This document shows positions 27,119 to 35,294 of a stretch of DNA of 64,000 nt, one piece after another. The stretch is from Bacteroidales bacterium (GTDB lineage: Bacteria; Bacteroidota; Bacteroidia; Bacteroidales; UBA932). How positions within the stretch are numbered: position 1 is the first letter of the stretch; every line of letters starts with the position of its first letter. The stretch spans positions 1-64,000 of the forward strand of contig JAGBJY010000050.1 of assembly GCA_017934185.1 (NCBI GenBank), given 5' to 3'. The position numbers and the translations under genes were made by a program. The notes beneath the pieces are model-generated. The model did not search any database, was not told where the DNA came from, and saw only the letters and a program-made list of their open reading frames with translations.

Positions 27119-27706
27119 CTAGTTCTTTTTAAGGTATTTGTTGAAAAGCACCATCAGGTAGCCCAGGCACAGGAAAGCGCCCGGAGCCATCACGAAGGCC
27201 AGCATACCGTCGGCCCCGCCGATAAAATTGTACCCGAACACAGAGCCGGAGCCCAGAATCTCACGCACGAGGCCCAGCACGGTGAGCGAGCAGGTGAATC
27301 CCAGGCCAACGCCCAAACCGTCACAGGCACTCTCCAGAACGCCGTTTTTGTTGGCAAAAGCCTCGGCGCGGCCCAGCACAATGCAGTTCACCACAATCAG
27401 GGGGATAAACAGGCCCAGGGTCTCATACATGGCCGGGGTATACGCCTGCATCAGGAACTGCAGCAGCGTCACAAAAGTGGCAATCACCACAATGTACACA
27501 GGAATATGCACCTTGTCCGGCACCACGGGGGCAATGGCCGATATGGCCATGTTCGAAAGCACCAGCACAAAGAGCGTGGCCAGGCCCATGCTGAGGCCGT
27601 TGATGGCACTTGTAGTGGTTGCCAGCGTAGGGCACATGCCCAGCAGCAGCACGAAGGTGGGGTTGTTCTTGACCAGCCCGTCGGCAATCAGTTTCAGTTT
27701 ACTCAT
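27119..27706 (-). CDS. rnfE: Rnf complex subunit RnfE
   Basis: 195 residues with six transmembrane helices. Family marks are NPTFVLLLGMCPTLATTTSA near the N-terminus, where the cysteine pairs with that of RnfA, and LIVVNCIVLGRAEAFA in the middle. It forms the inner-membrane electron path between RnfD/RnfG and RnfB/RnfC. Its start overlaps the end of rnfG by 8 bp, which suggests coupled translation, and rnfA follows after three bases. NqrD is the closest relative but the operon context is Rnf. Confidence 0.94.
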   Translation of the reverse strand: MSKLKLIADGLVKNNPTFVLLLGMCPTLATTTSAINGLSMGLATLFVLVLSNMAISAIAPVVPDKVHIPVYIVVIATFVTLLQFLMQAYTPAMYETLGLFIPLIVVNCIVLGRAEAFANKNGVLESACDGLGVGLGFTCSLTVLGLVREILGSGSVFGYNFIGGADGMLAFVMAPGAFLCLGYLMVLFNKYLKKN

Positions 27707-28313
27707 TGTTCTGTCCTCCTTCTTCTACAGATGCCCGATCAAGGTCGGGCATGACGCTCCCGTCATTGCCGGAGAGACCGGCAATCTCATTAAATTTATT
27801 CAGGGCATTCTCCACGGCCAGTGTATAAGCGCGGGATGTGATGGTAGAAGCCGTGATGGCATCCACATCACCGCCGTCCTTCTTCACGGACAGCTTCTTG
27901 ATGGACGGGTCAAAGCCTTTCCACTGGCCCATGAACTTCTGGTCCGTGGTGCACTTGGCGCCCAGGCCGGGCGTCTCGGCATGGGAGAGCACCGAAGTGT
28001 TGTACACCACCCCGTCGGGGGTTACCCCCACAATCAGGGACAGCGGTCCGCCGAAACCCACCGTAGTGGATTCCACGGCATAGCCCACCAGGGTTTCCCC
28101 GTCGGTGGCCGTGTAGTAATGGCCTTCCTCGTTGTACTGCAGCTCAGTAAAATGCGGCAGCACCTGGCCGATGGCCTTTTCTGTCTTGGCTGCGGCCGCA
28201 GCATCAATGGGCTCCTTGGTAAGGGCATAAGCCCCGCCCAGGATACCCGAGCAGAAAAGGCAGGTAAGGCCCAGGACCAGCACCATATTGGTTAAATTGG
28301 ATTTTACTGCCAT
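27699..28313 (-). CDS. rnfG: Rnf complex FMN-binding subunit RnfG
   Basis: 204 residues: one N-terminal transmembrane helix (about 8-30), then a periplasmic FMN-binding domain. The flavinylation motif lies near ITASTITSRA (about residues 155-164), where a Thr would carry FMN through a phosphodiester bond, and HAETPGLGAKC is the family loop. After the domain (ENALNKFNE) there is an extra C-terminal tail of about 25 residues that includes SVMPDLDRAS, encoded by a palindromic element also found in rnfB and trmB. The gene lies three bases after rnfD and overlaps rnfE by 8 bp. Confidence 0.92.
   Translation of the reverse strand: MAVKSNLTNMVLVLGLTCLFCSGILGGAYALTKEPIDAAAAAKTEKAIGQVLPHFTELQYNEEGHYYTATDGETLVGYAVESTTVGFGGPLSLIVGVTPDGVVYNTSVLSHAETPGLGAKCTTDQKFMGQWKGFDPSIKKLSVKKDGGDVDAITASTITSRAYTLAVENALNKFNEIAGLSGNDGSVMPDLDRASVEEGGQNNE
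27729..27756. repeat. 28-bp palindromic element in the rnfG 3' end
   Basis: The element runs from AGATGCCCGA to CGGGCATGACG on the plus strand, with inverted arms ATGCCCGA/TCGGGCAT. Equivalent 28-bp copies in the same orientation lie at 30694-30721 (rnfB) and 36786-36813 (trmB). On the coding strand it reads VMPDLDRAS. Confidence 0.8.
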
Positions 28314-28316
28314 AAT

Positions 28317-29294
28317 TTATTTCCTCCCGAACTTTTTCTGTTTGAACCACATATTCAGCAGCGGAACCACCGAATTCATAATGAGGATGGCAAAGGAAAC
28401 GCCTTCCGGATAAGAGCCGAAGTAACGGATCATCATGGTAAGGAAGCCGATGCCCACGCCAAAGACCACACCGCCCCAAACGCTCATGGGCGAGGTCACA
28501 TAGTCCGTGGCCATGAAGCAGGCGCCAAGGATGAGACCGCCGGTGAGAAGGTTAAAAGCCGGGTCCGTGAAACGGGCCGGGTCGATGCCCCAGAAAATGA
28601 GGGACGTAAGGGCCACGGTGGCAAAGATGGAAAGGGTAATCCAGGGCTTGATAACCTTGCGGCAGCAAAGGTACACAAAACCTGCCAGCAGCGCCAGGGC
28701 GCAAACTTCACCGGCACTGCCGCCCAGGTTGGCAAACAGAAGATCCTTGTAATTGTAGGCCGAGGTGAGTTCCTGAACGGTAGCGCCCTGCATGAGGCCT
28801 TCCTGGACAGTACCCAGCGGCGTGGGACCGGAAATGGCATCTACGCCGAAGAGGCCCTGCGGCTGGCTCCAGGTGGTCATGTAGGTGGGGAAAGACACCA
28901 GCAGGAACACACGGCCCACCAGGGCGGGGTTCCAGATGTTCTGTCCCAGGCCGCCAAAGGTCATCTTGGCAACGCCGATGGCCACAATGCTGCCAATCAC
29001 AATGACCCACCAGGGCGTGGTATAAGGCACGTTCAGGGCCAGGAGGATACCCGTAATCACCGCGGAGAAGTCTCCGATGGTGGAGGGTTTCTTGAGCATG
29101 TATTTGGTGATGGCCCATTCCAGCAGCACGCAGGAGGCCACGCTTACGCCTAAAACCAGCAATTCCTGCCAACCGTAGAAGACCACGGAGCAGATGACGG
29201 CCGGAATCAGCGCAATCACCACATCCAGCATGAGGGACCGGGTAGAGTCCTTGGAATGGATGTGCGGAGAAGGAGATACAATCAATTTACTCAT
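28317..29294 (-). CDS. rnfD: Rnf complex subunit RnfD
   Basis: 325 residues with about nine to ten transmembrane helices. The N-terminal SPSPHIHSKDSTRSLMLDVV and the central GGLGQNIWNPALVGRVFLL stretch are typical of RnfD/NqrB. The family's flavin-attachment Thr sits in the region around residues 155-175 (FGVDAISGPTPLG). The C-terminal helices (MSVWGGVVFGVGIGFLTMMIR, shown only in part) contribute to the ion path. It is coupled between rnfC (six bases) and rnfG (three bases). Confidence 0.93.
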   Translation of the reverse strand: MSKLIVSPSPHIHSKDSTRSLMLDVVIALIPAVICSVVFYGWQELLVLGVSVASCVLLEWAITKYMLKKPSTIGDFSAVITGILLALNVPYTTPWWVIVIGSIVAIGVAKMTFGGLGQNIWNPALVGRVFLLVSFPTYMTTWSQPQGLFGVDAISGPTPLGTVQEGLMQGATVQELTSAYNYKDLLFANLGGSAGEVCALALLAGFVYLCCRKVIKPWITLSIFATVALTSLIFWGIDPARFTDPAFNLLTGGLILGACFMATDYVTSPMSVWGGVVFGVGIGFLTMMIRYFGSYPEGVSFAILIMNSVVPLLNMWFKQKKFGRK

Positions 29295-29300
29295 AGTCTC

Positions 29301-30674
29301 TTACTTTTTAGCAGCTTCTGCAGCGGCTTTGGCGGCCGCGGCGCGGGCACGGATGGCACCCAGGGCGGCACCCTTGCCCATACGGATATTGTCCAGCAGC
29401 GGAATGTGGGCCGGGCAGGAGTACATGCAGCAGCCACACTCAATGCAGTCGTGGGCGGCATTGGCCTCCAGGGCCTCCACGTCGCCGGCTTTGGACAGTT
29501 TGTTCAGCAGGAAAGGCTCCAGGCCCATGGGGCAGGCATCGGCACACTTTCCGCAGCGGATGCAATTGCCGGCGCTCTGGCGGCGGGTTTCGGCCTCGGT
29601 GAGGAACAGCAGTCCGCCGGTTCCCTTGACGGTGGCCGCCTCCAGGTTGGCTACGGCACGGCCCATCATGGGACCGCCGCTAATGACCTTGGCGGCACTT
29701 TCGGGCACACCGCCCAGATAGTCGACGATGTACTTCAGGGGGGTTCCCACGCGGACCATCAGGTTGGCCTGCTTGGGGAAGCACGCGCCCGTCACGGTGA
29801 CGGAATTGTCCACAATGGGTTTATTTTTCTGCACGGCGTCGTACACGGCCAGGGTGGTGCAAACATTCTGCACCACGGCTCCCACGCTGATGGGAAGGGC
29901 GCCGGAGCCCACCTGACGGTGCATCACAGCATCGATGAGCTGTTTTTCACCGCCCTGCGGATACATCATTTTCATCACCATCACGTCAATGCCCTGGTAA
30001 CCCAGCCTGGCAATGACCTCACGGATATGGGCAATGGCCTCGGGCTTGTTCTCCTCGATGGCAATGGTGCAAGGAACATTGCCCATTACCTGGCGGAGGA
30101 TGGCGGCACCCACCACCACCTTGTCGCCCTTCTCCAGGAGGGTACGGTAGTCGGAGGTGAGGTAAGGCTCGCACTCACAGCCGTTGATAATCACCCGCTC
30201 GCACTTGGAGCCCGGAGGCGGGGAAAGCTTCACATGCGTGGGGACGGTGGCGCCACCCAGGCCCACGACGCCGCCGCGGCGGATTTTCTCAATGATGGCC
30301 TTGTTGTCGGAGGGAATCTCGGTGACAAGGGTGTCCGTGGTATCAATGCCCTCGGCCCACTCATCGCCCTCAACGGCAATTTCAATGTGGGAGGAAGGCT
30401 TTCCGGCCAAGTCTGCACGCGGGCCGATGGATTTCACCGTGCCGGACACGGAGGAATGGATAAAGGTGGACACAAAGCCGCCGGGCTCTGCAATCACCTG
30501 CCCCACCTTCACTTTGTCGCCCACAGCCACCACCGGCACTGCAGGAGCGCCAATGTGCTGGGCCACAGAAATATACACAGTAGGAGCCAGGGGCAGCTGC
30601 TCAAGAGCGCACTCCCTGGACATCTTGTTGTCGTGCGGATGCACACCGCCGATACTGAAAGTTCTCTTACTCAT
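29301..30674 (-). CDS. rnfC: Rnf complex NADH/flavin/iron-sulfur subunit RnfC
   Basis: 457 residues from ATG 30674 (MSKRTFSIGGVHPHDNK). Longer upstream reading through the end of rnfB gives unrelated basic sequence. The N-terminal RnfC barrel-sandwich domain has GGVHPHDNK and the cofactor region GCECEPYLTSDYR (about 168-180). The NADH/FMN-binding Rossmann-like part follows, and two 4Fe-4S motifs are near the C-terminus (CIRCGKCADACP and CIECGCCMYSCP). The Ala-rich end is short compared with the long repeats of proteobacterial RnfC. The start overlaps rnfB by 8 bp. Confidence 0.94.
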   Translation of the reverse strand: MSKRTFSIGGVHPHDNKMSRECALEQLPLAPTVYISVAQHIGAPAVPVVAVGDKVKVGQVIAEPGGFVSTFIHSSVSGTVKSIGPRADLAGKPSSHIEIAVEGDEWAEGIDTTDTLVTEIPSDNKAIIEKIRRGGVVGLGGATVPTHVKLSPPPGSKCERVIINGCECEPYLTSDYRTLLEKGDKVVVGAAILRQVMGNVPCTIAIEENKPEAIAHIREVIARLGYQGIDVMVMKMMYPQGGEKQLIDAVMHRQVGSGALPISVGAVVQNVCTTLAVYDAVQKNKPIVDNSVTVTGACFPKQANLMVRVGTPLKYIVDYLGGVPESAAKVISGGPMMGRAVANLEAATVKGTGGLLFLTEAETRRQSAGNCIRCGKCADACPMGLEPFLLNKLSKAGDVEALEANAAHDCIECGCCMYSCPAHIPLLDNIRMGKGAALGAIRARAAAAKAAAEAAKK

Positions 30675-31698
30675 TTGTAACCTCCTTCTTTTCAGATGCC
30701 TCTTCGGCGCCGGGCATGACGGGCTTGGCAGCAGCGGCAGTGACCGCTTCTGCCGGAGCATCGGCCTTCTTATTAGCGACGGCAGAAGCGGTTACTGCCG
30801 CTGCCTGTGCGGTGGCTGCTTCTTTAGCCTTCTGCTGACGCACTTTAATACGTTCCTTGATGGCATCTTTGTCCAGCGGTTTGGGGAAATTCACGCCATG
30901 GATGGCGCCGGTGGGGCACATGGCCTCGCACTCGCGGCAAAGTTTGCACTTGGCGGGGTCTATATAAGCCACATTGTTCTCCATTACAATGGCCGCGTGC
31001 GTACAGGTCTTCACACAGATGCCACAGCCGATACAGGCATTGGCGCAGGCCTTCTTGGCCACGGGACCCTTGTCCTTATTGACGCAGCTCACGAATTCAC
31101 GCATGCCGCGCGGCCCCTTGGGCCTTAGCTCGATGATGGCCTTGGGACAGGCCTTCACGCAGGCGCCGCAAGCGGTGCACTTCTCCTGGTCCACCACCGG
31201 AAGCCCGGTCCCGGAATCCATGGACAGCGCGCCGAACTGGCAGGCCGCCACGCAGTCCCCGCAACCCAGGCAACCCCAGGCGCAGCCGGTGTCGCTGCTG
31301 TACAGGGCCGCCTTCACCTTGCAGGAAGGGTAACCGTTGTATTCGTTCAGGGTGGGACGGGCGGCACAAGTACCGTTGCAGCGGACCACTGCAACTTGAG
31401 GGGCCTTGGCCTGAACCTCGTAACCCAGGATGGCGGCCACCTTGGCCATGGTGTCATTGCCGCCCACCGGACAGTAATTGTTGTCCAGGTTGGGGGCTTT
31501 CACCGCAGCTTCGGCAAACGCACGGCAGCCGGCAAAGCCGCAACCGCCGCAGTTGGCCCCGGGCATGGCCTTCTCCACCTCGTCGATGCGCGGGTCTTCC
31601 TCAACCTTGAAGCGCTGGGCCACCAGGTAAAGGACCAGCGCGAGCACCAGTCCGAGGATGGTGACCACAGCGATAGTCCAAATGATGATTGTTACCAT
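30667..31698 (-). CDS. rnfB: Rnf complex ferredoxin-like subunit RnfB
   Basis: 343 residues. An N-terminal transmembrane helix (about 4-27) is followed by the Fe-S domain CGGCGFAGC (about 51-59) and four 4Fe-4S motifs (CLGCGDCVAAC, CTACGACVKAC, CIGCGICVKTC, CKLCRECEAMC). It is the entry point for electrons from ferredoxin. After about residue 280 comes a low-complexity Ala/Lys/Glu tail of about 60 residues. That tail is encoded by DNA containing a 24-bp inverted repeat and a copy of the 28-bp palindromic element (peptide VMPGAEEAS), so it has probably been extended by repeat DNA. It lies four bases after the RseC-like gene. Confidence 0.94.
   Translation of the reverse strand: MVTIIIWTIAVVTILGLVLALVLYLVAQRFKVEEDPRIDEVEKAMPGANCGGCGFAGCRAFAEAAVKAPNLDNNYCPVGGNDTMAKVAAILGYEVQAKAPQVAVVRCNGTCAARPTLNEYNGYPSCKVKAALYSSDTGCAWGCLGCGDCVAACQFGALSMDSGTGLPVVDQEKCTACGACVKACPKAIIELRPKGPRGMREFVSCVNKDKGPVAKKACANACIGCGICVKTCTHAAIVMENNVAYIDPAKCKLCRECEAMCPTGAIHGVNFPKPLDKDAIKERIKVRQQKAKEAATAQAAAVTASAVANKKADAPAEAVTAAAAKPVMPGAEEASEKKEVTNE
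30694..30721. repeat. 28-bp palindromic element in the rnfB 3' end (diverged left arm)
   Basis: It starts AGATGCC and ends CCGGGCATGACG like the copies in rnfG and trmB, in the same orientation and frame (VMPGAEEAS). The left arm has diverged, so the palindrome is weaker. Confidence 0.7.
30731..30804. repeat. 24-bp inverted repeat inside rnfB
   Basis: Arms 30731-30754 and 30781-30804 are inverted copies with one mismatch around a 26-base loop (30755-30780). They encode the Ala/Val/Thr-rich segments AVTASAV and AEAVTAAAA of the RnfB tail and could form a strong hairpin in the mRNA. Confidence 0.85.
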
Positions 31699-31702
31699 TT
31701 AC

Positions 31703-32116
31703 TTATCCTTTTATTGTAAATATATATTCGTTCTGCAGCTTAGCCCTGAACAGCCAGAGCAGGAAATAATACAGGCCGATGGCCCCGATTCCGCAAAGGG
31801 CGGCCGGCACTTCCGCCACTTCCAGGCCGATGAGTCCCAGAATGACGGCCAGCATCACCAGCAGGGGGATAAAATAGGCCAGCCACACGGCTTTCATGCC
31901 CATGGAAGCCTTCAGCACCAGCTCCACTTCCTCGCCTTCGGCATGCGGCGAATAAGGGCTTGTGGGCACTTCCACGGCCTTTTCCTTAAGCTCCGCCATG
32001 CCACAGAGGCCGGCGGCGTGACAGCCGGCGCAGGCGCCTTCCTGCAGGATGGCCACAGTGGTGGTCTGGGGCGTCACCCGCACCACTCTTCCTTTATGGG
32101 ATACCACTTCTTTCAT
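31703..32116 (-). CDS. rseC: SoxR-reducing system protein RseC family
   Basis: 137 residues. An N-terminal beta domain contains the cysteine cluster CAGCHAAGLCG (about residues 29-39), and two transmembrane helices follow (about 75-95 and 103-122). RseC proteins are encoded with rnf genes in many bacteria, and in Escherichia coli the Rsx/RseC system keeps SoxR reduced. Here it may assist Rnf assembly or redox tuning; no soxR is in the window. The start overlaps the DUF3108 stop (ATGA) and rnfB follows after four bases. Confidence 0.88.
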   Translation of the reverse strand: MKEVVSHKGRVVRVTPQTTTVAILQEGACAGCHAAGLCGMAELKEKAVEVPTSPYSPHAEGEEVELVLKASMGMKAVWLAYFIPLLVMLAVILGLIGLEVAEVPAALCGIGAIGLYYFLLWLFRAKLQNEYIFTIKG

Positions 32117-32922
32117 CGCACCAGGGAATCAAAAGGATACTTGAGGCCTTCGTACTGTTTGAGCCAGCCCCAGATGGCGCCGGCCTTGAGGGGCGCATAA
32201 AAAGCGACGGGCATGCGGGCGTTGTCATCGGCAAACCACAACTGGACGGGCTTGTCGCCCTCAAAAAGGGCGCCGTTCACCACCGAACAGTTAAAACAGA
32301 GGGTCTTCACCGGACCTATCTTGCGGATTTTTTTGGTCTCCCGCCCCACAAAAGTGAGGGTGATGTCAAAGACGGAGTCGTCTATGGCAAAACGCAGCGG
32401 GAAGTGCTCCCCGCCCTGCAGGCCGGAAACCTCCAGGGCCCGGAAACGGTACACCAGCGTGGGAAGGTCGTACACTTCCTTCTGGAGGGGGATCTCGTAA
32501 TGCTCGTCGCCGCGGCCGTTAAAGTTCACATCGGCATGAATCACCGCATTCTCCCAGTCGTAGCGGTAGCGGTTCCAGGCGGTGTATTTGCCTTCATGGG
32601 TGTCCCGGCGGCAGCGGACGGGCCTGTGCTCCTCAATGGAGAACCAACTCTCAAAATTCTCGCGGATATAGAAGAAATTGTCGTAAAAAGGGGTGGTCCG
32701 GGCCGACAGCTTGAGCCAGTAGCAAGGCTCGCTGTCCACTTCCGTGCGGGTAAGCACGGCATCGGCCAGGCCCACTTCCGTATTCACGGCCCCCCATTTG
32801 TACATGATGGAGTACTGCAACTTCTCGCCGTCCTGGAAAGGGGCGTCTTTTCTGACCGGGAAGGCGTGCACGAGCACGGACAGCAGCAATACAAAGGCCG
32901 ATATGAGTATCCTTCTGCGCAC
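32113..32922 (-). CDS. DUF3108 domain exported protein
   Basis: 269 residues with a signal peptide (MRRRILISAFVLLLSVLVHA). The rest is a beta-rich DUF3108 domain with the opening GEKLQYSIMYKWGAVNTEVG and the C-terminal VQLWFADDNARMPVAFYAPLKAG that mark the family. These proteins are probably periplasmic or outer-membrane associated; function is unknown. The gene lies three bases after dnaB and overlaps the RseC gene by 4 bp, so it belongs to the same long operon. Frequent tyrosines and paired charges suggest an open, lipocalin-like ligand surface, which is speculative. Confidence 0.85.
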   Translation of the reverse strand: MRRRILISAFVLLLSVLVHAFPVRKDAPFQDGEKLQYSIMYKWGAVNTEVGLADAVLTRTEVDSEPCYWLKLSARTTPFYDNFFYIRENFESWFSIEEHRPVRCRRDTHEGKYTAWNRYRYDWENAVIHADVNFNGRGDEHYEIPLQKEVYDLPTLVYRFRALEVSGLQGGEHFPLRFAIDDSVFDITLTFVGRETKKIRKIGPVKTLCFNCSVVNGALFEGDKPVQLWFADDNARMPVAFYAPLKAGAIWGWLKQYEGLKYPFDSLVR

Positions 32923-32925
32923 CGC

Positions 32926-34404
32926 CTAAAACTGTTCCTGGGAATCGAAATCGTAGCTCCCTTCCGGCGCCGGTTCATTGGCGGCACTGGCCACGGGGCC
33001 CTGCTGGGCATAAACATCCAGGCTCTGGTCGGGCTCCACAAACTTCACCTGACCGGCCTTGTACTTCATTTCAATGTCACAGACCTCACCGTTGCGGTGC
33101 TTGGCAATGACAATGTAAGCCTTCTCCTTGTCTTCCGGATTGTCGGACATGCCCACAAAGTCCGGGCGGTGGATGAAGATGACCATATCGGCATCCTGCT
33201 CGATGGAACCGGATTCGCGGAGGTCACTGAGCTGCGGTTATCCGGTACCGCCGGTGCGCTGCACGGCATTGCGGGACAGCTGCGACAGGGCGATGATGGG
33301 GATGTTCAGTTCCTTGGCCGTGGCCTTGAGGGTACGGGAAATGGCCGCCACCTCCTGCTCGCGCAGGCCGCGCAGTTCCACGGGGCCCTGCATCAGCTGC
33401 AGGTAGTCCACCACTATCAGGCGCACGCCCTTCTGCTTCACCAGGCGCTTGGCCTTGGTGCGGAACTCCATGATGGGAATGCCGGGGGTGTCGTCAATGT
33501 ACAACGGGGCTTTGGCCAGCCGTTTCAGGGTGTCGTCCAGCTGCACCCACTCGTAGGGTTTGAGCTTCTCGCCGCCCTTGATTTTTTCACCGGAAAGGCC
33601 GGACTCTGTGGTAATGAGGCGCTTGCCCAGCTGATCGGCACTCATTTCCAGAGAGAACACCGCTACGGGCATGTTGGCCTCTACCGCGGCGTTGCGGGCA
33701 ATGTTCAGGGCGAAAGCCGTCTTACCCACGGACGGACGGGCCGCCAGGATAATAAGGTCGCTCTTTTGCCAGCCCTGGGTGACGCGGTCTATGGAGGGAT
33801 AGCCGGAAGGTACGCCCGAAGGGCCCGTGATGTTCTGCAGCTCCTGCAGGTTGTCCAGCACCGAATTGATGATGGAGCCGATGTCCTGCACATCCCGCTT
33901 CACATTGTTCTGGATGGCGGCGAACACCTTGGTCTGGGCGTTGTCTATGAGGTCGTCCACATTGGTGGACTCGTCGTAGCTCTGGCGCAGAATCTCATAC
34001 GAAGCGGTAATCAGGTCCCGCTGGATGGTCTTCTGCTTGAGGATTTTGATATAGTATTCAATGTGGGCCGCTGCGCCGATGTTCTGGGAAAGGCCGGCCA
34101 GTACCACCGGACCGCCTATCTCTTCCAACTGCCCCTTGGAGCGCAGTTTTTCGCTCACGGTCACCAGGTCAATGCTCACATGCTCGTTTACCAGCTCCGA
34201 CATAGCCTGGAAGATGGTACGGTGCTGCGGGTCATAGAAACAGGCAGCAGAGAGCTCCTCCATGGATTCGTCAATGACGGAGGGCTCTACCAGCATGGCA
34301 CCCAGCACGGCCTCCTCCACATCCAGGGCCTGCGGGGGTTTGTTCCCCATCAGGGTTTCCAGGTTGGGAGCGGCATCGGACTTTTTACGACGGGCTTCCG
34401 GCAT
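32926..34404 (-). CDS. dnaB: Replicative DNA helicase DnaB, interrupted by an in-frame TAA
   Basis: 492 codons with the full DnaB layout: N-terminal helical collar (about 20-125), linker, RecA-like ATPase with Walker A ARPSVGKT (222-229) and Walker B LIVVDYLQLM (329-338). Codon 389 (33238-33240) is TAA. The sequence reads QRTGGTG-stop-PQLSDLRESG and continues in the same frame through EQDADMVIFIHRP to a normal C-terminus, so only one codon is wrong. Family members usually have Lys or Arg before PQLSDLRES. Ending at codon 389 would remove the conserved C-terminal DNA- and nucleotide-binding elements. Because DnaB is essential, a base-calling or assembly error, mixed strains, readthrough or a second dnaB elsewhere are the options. 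Neighbours on both sides are 3-6 bases away. Confidence 0.9.
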
Positions 34405-34410
34405 GAACGG

Positions 34411-35235
34411 CTATTCGAAATCCGGGTTGATGATGATGCGGCCGCAGTGCTCGCAGATGATGAGCTTGCGGTTGGAGGCAATTTCCACGCGGCGCTGGGG
34501 CGTGATGGTGTTGAAGCAACCTCCGCAGGAGTCGCCGTTGTAGATGCCCACCACGGCCAGGTGGTTGTGCACGCTCTGGCGGATGCGCTCGTAGGCGCTC
34601 ATGGTGCGGGCGTCAATCTTGGCGGCGCACTCTTCGCGGCGGGCGCGGAGCACTTCCTCTTCCTTGGCGGTCTCTTCCACGATGGTTTCCAGTTCGGCCT
34701 TCTTGGCTTTCAGGTCGTCGGTGCGGATGCCCAGGCGGTCTTTCACCTCGTCCAGTTCGGCCTTGGCGGTGGAAATTTCAATGCGGGTGTCGGTGATGGT
34801 CTTTTCGCCAATCTGACGCTCCAGTTCCTGGTTTTCAATTTCCTTGTTCAGGGAATCGTACTCACGGGAGTTCTGGATGCTCTCCAGCTGGCGCTGATAC
34901 TTCTCGATGAGGCTCTCATGCTCGGCAATGGAGAGTTTGGCATCGGCGATGTTGCGGTTGAACTGGTCGATGGTGGCCGAAATGGCGGCGCTGCGCTGCT
35001 TGAGGGCAGCAATTTCGTCTTCCAGGGCGGCTACCTCGGCGGGCAGTTCGCCACGCAGCTGGATAATCTTGTCAATTTCGGAATCCGCAGCCTGAAGCGC
35101 ATACAGGGTCTTCAGTTTTTCCTCAACGGGCATATCGGAATCGGCGAAACTTTTCTGCAGAGATACAAAAGTTTCCCTCTGGTCGATGGGTGCCTCAACT
35201 TTCACCGCGGAGGGTGTTTTCTTGGTACTTGCCAT
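34411..35235 (-). CDS. Zinc-ribbon coiled-coil protein (C4-type, CT398/CdsZ-like)
   Basis: 274 residues. A charged N-terminus precedes a long antiparallel coiled coil (about 35-215, rich in Glu, Ala, Lys and Leu). A C-terminal four-cysteine zinc ribbon follows, with SCGGCF (about 238-243) and CEHCGRI (about 262-268). This matches the widespread family of coiled-coil/zinc-ribbon proteins of uncertain cellular role; related chlamydial and Helicobacter proteins bind RNA polymerase sigma-54 or flagellar partners. In Bacteroidetes it is regularly next to the Nif3 gene, as here. There are six bases to dnaB. Confidence 0.88.
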   Translation of the reverse strand: MASTKKTPSAVKVEAPIDQRETFVSLQKSFADSDMPVEEKLKTLYALQAADSEIDKIIQLRGELPAEVAALEDEIAALKQRSAAISATIDQFNRNIADAKLSIAEHESLIEKYQRQLESIQNSREYDSLNKEIENQELERQIGEKTITDTRIEISTAKAELDEVKDRLGIRTDDLKAKKAELETIVEETAKEEEVLRARREECAAKIDARTMSAYERIRQSVHNHLAVVGIYNGDSCGGCFNTITPQRRVEIASNRKLIICEHCGRIIINPDFE

Positions 35236-35267
35236 AAATTTATAAATCGATTTATATTTTTCTGTCT

Positions 35268-35294
35268 GTCATGCTGAGCCTGCCGAAGCCTCTC
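35268..35294. repeat. Short dispersed repeat (GTCATGCTGAGC type) in the Nif3/zinc-ribbon gap
   Basis: The plus strand reads GTCATGCTGAGCCTGCCGAA and ends GCCTCTC, overlapping the Nif3 stop codon (35293-35295). It shares the GTCAT start and TCT end with the 28-bp elements and with the repeat at 42329-42354, so they may be variants of one class of small element. Confidence 0.55.

Noticed and set aside
26516..31698. Na+-translocating NADH:quinone reductase (Nqr) instead of Rnf
   Set aside because: RnfB with four ferredoxin motifs and RnfC with GCECEPYLTSDYR are present, and NqrF-type FAD/ferredoxin reductase is absent.
32926..34404. DnaB split by an intein, as known for this protein
   Set aside because: The two parts join directly at a single stop codon; no intein sequence or splice residues lie between them.
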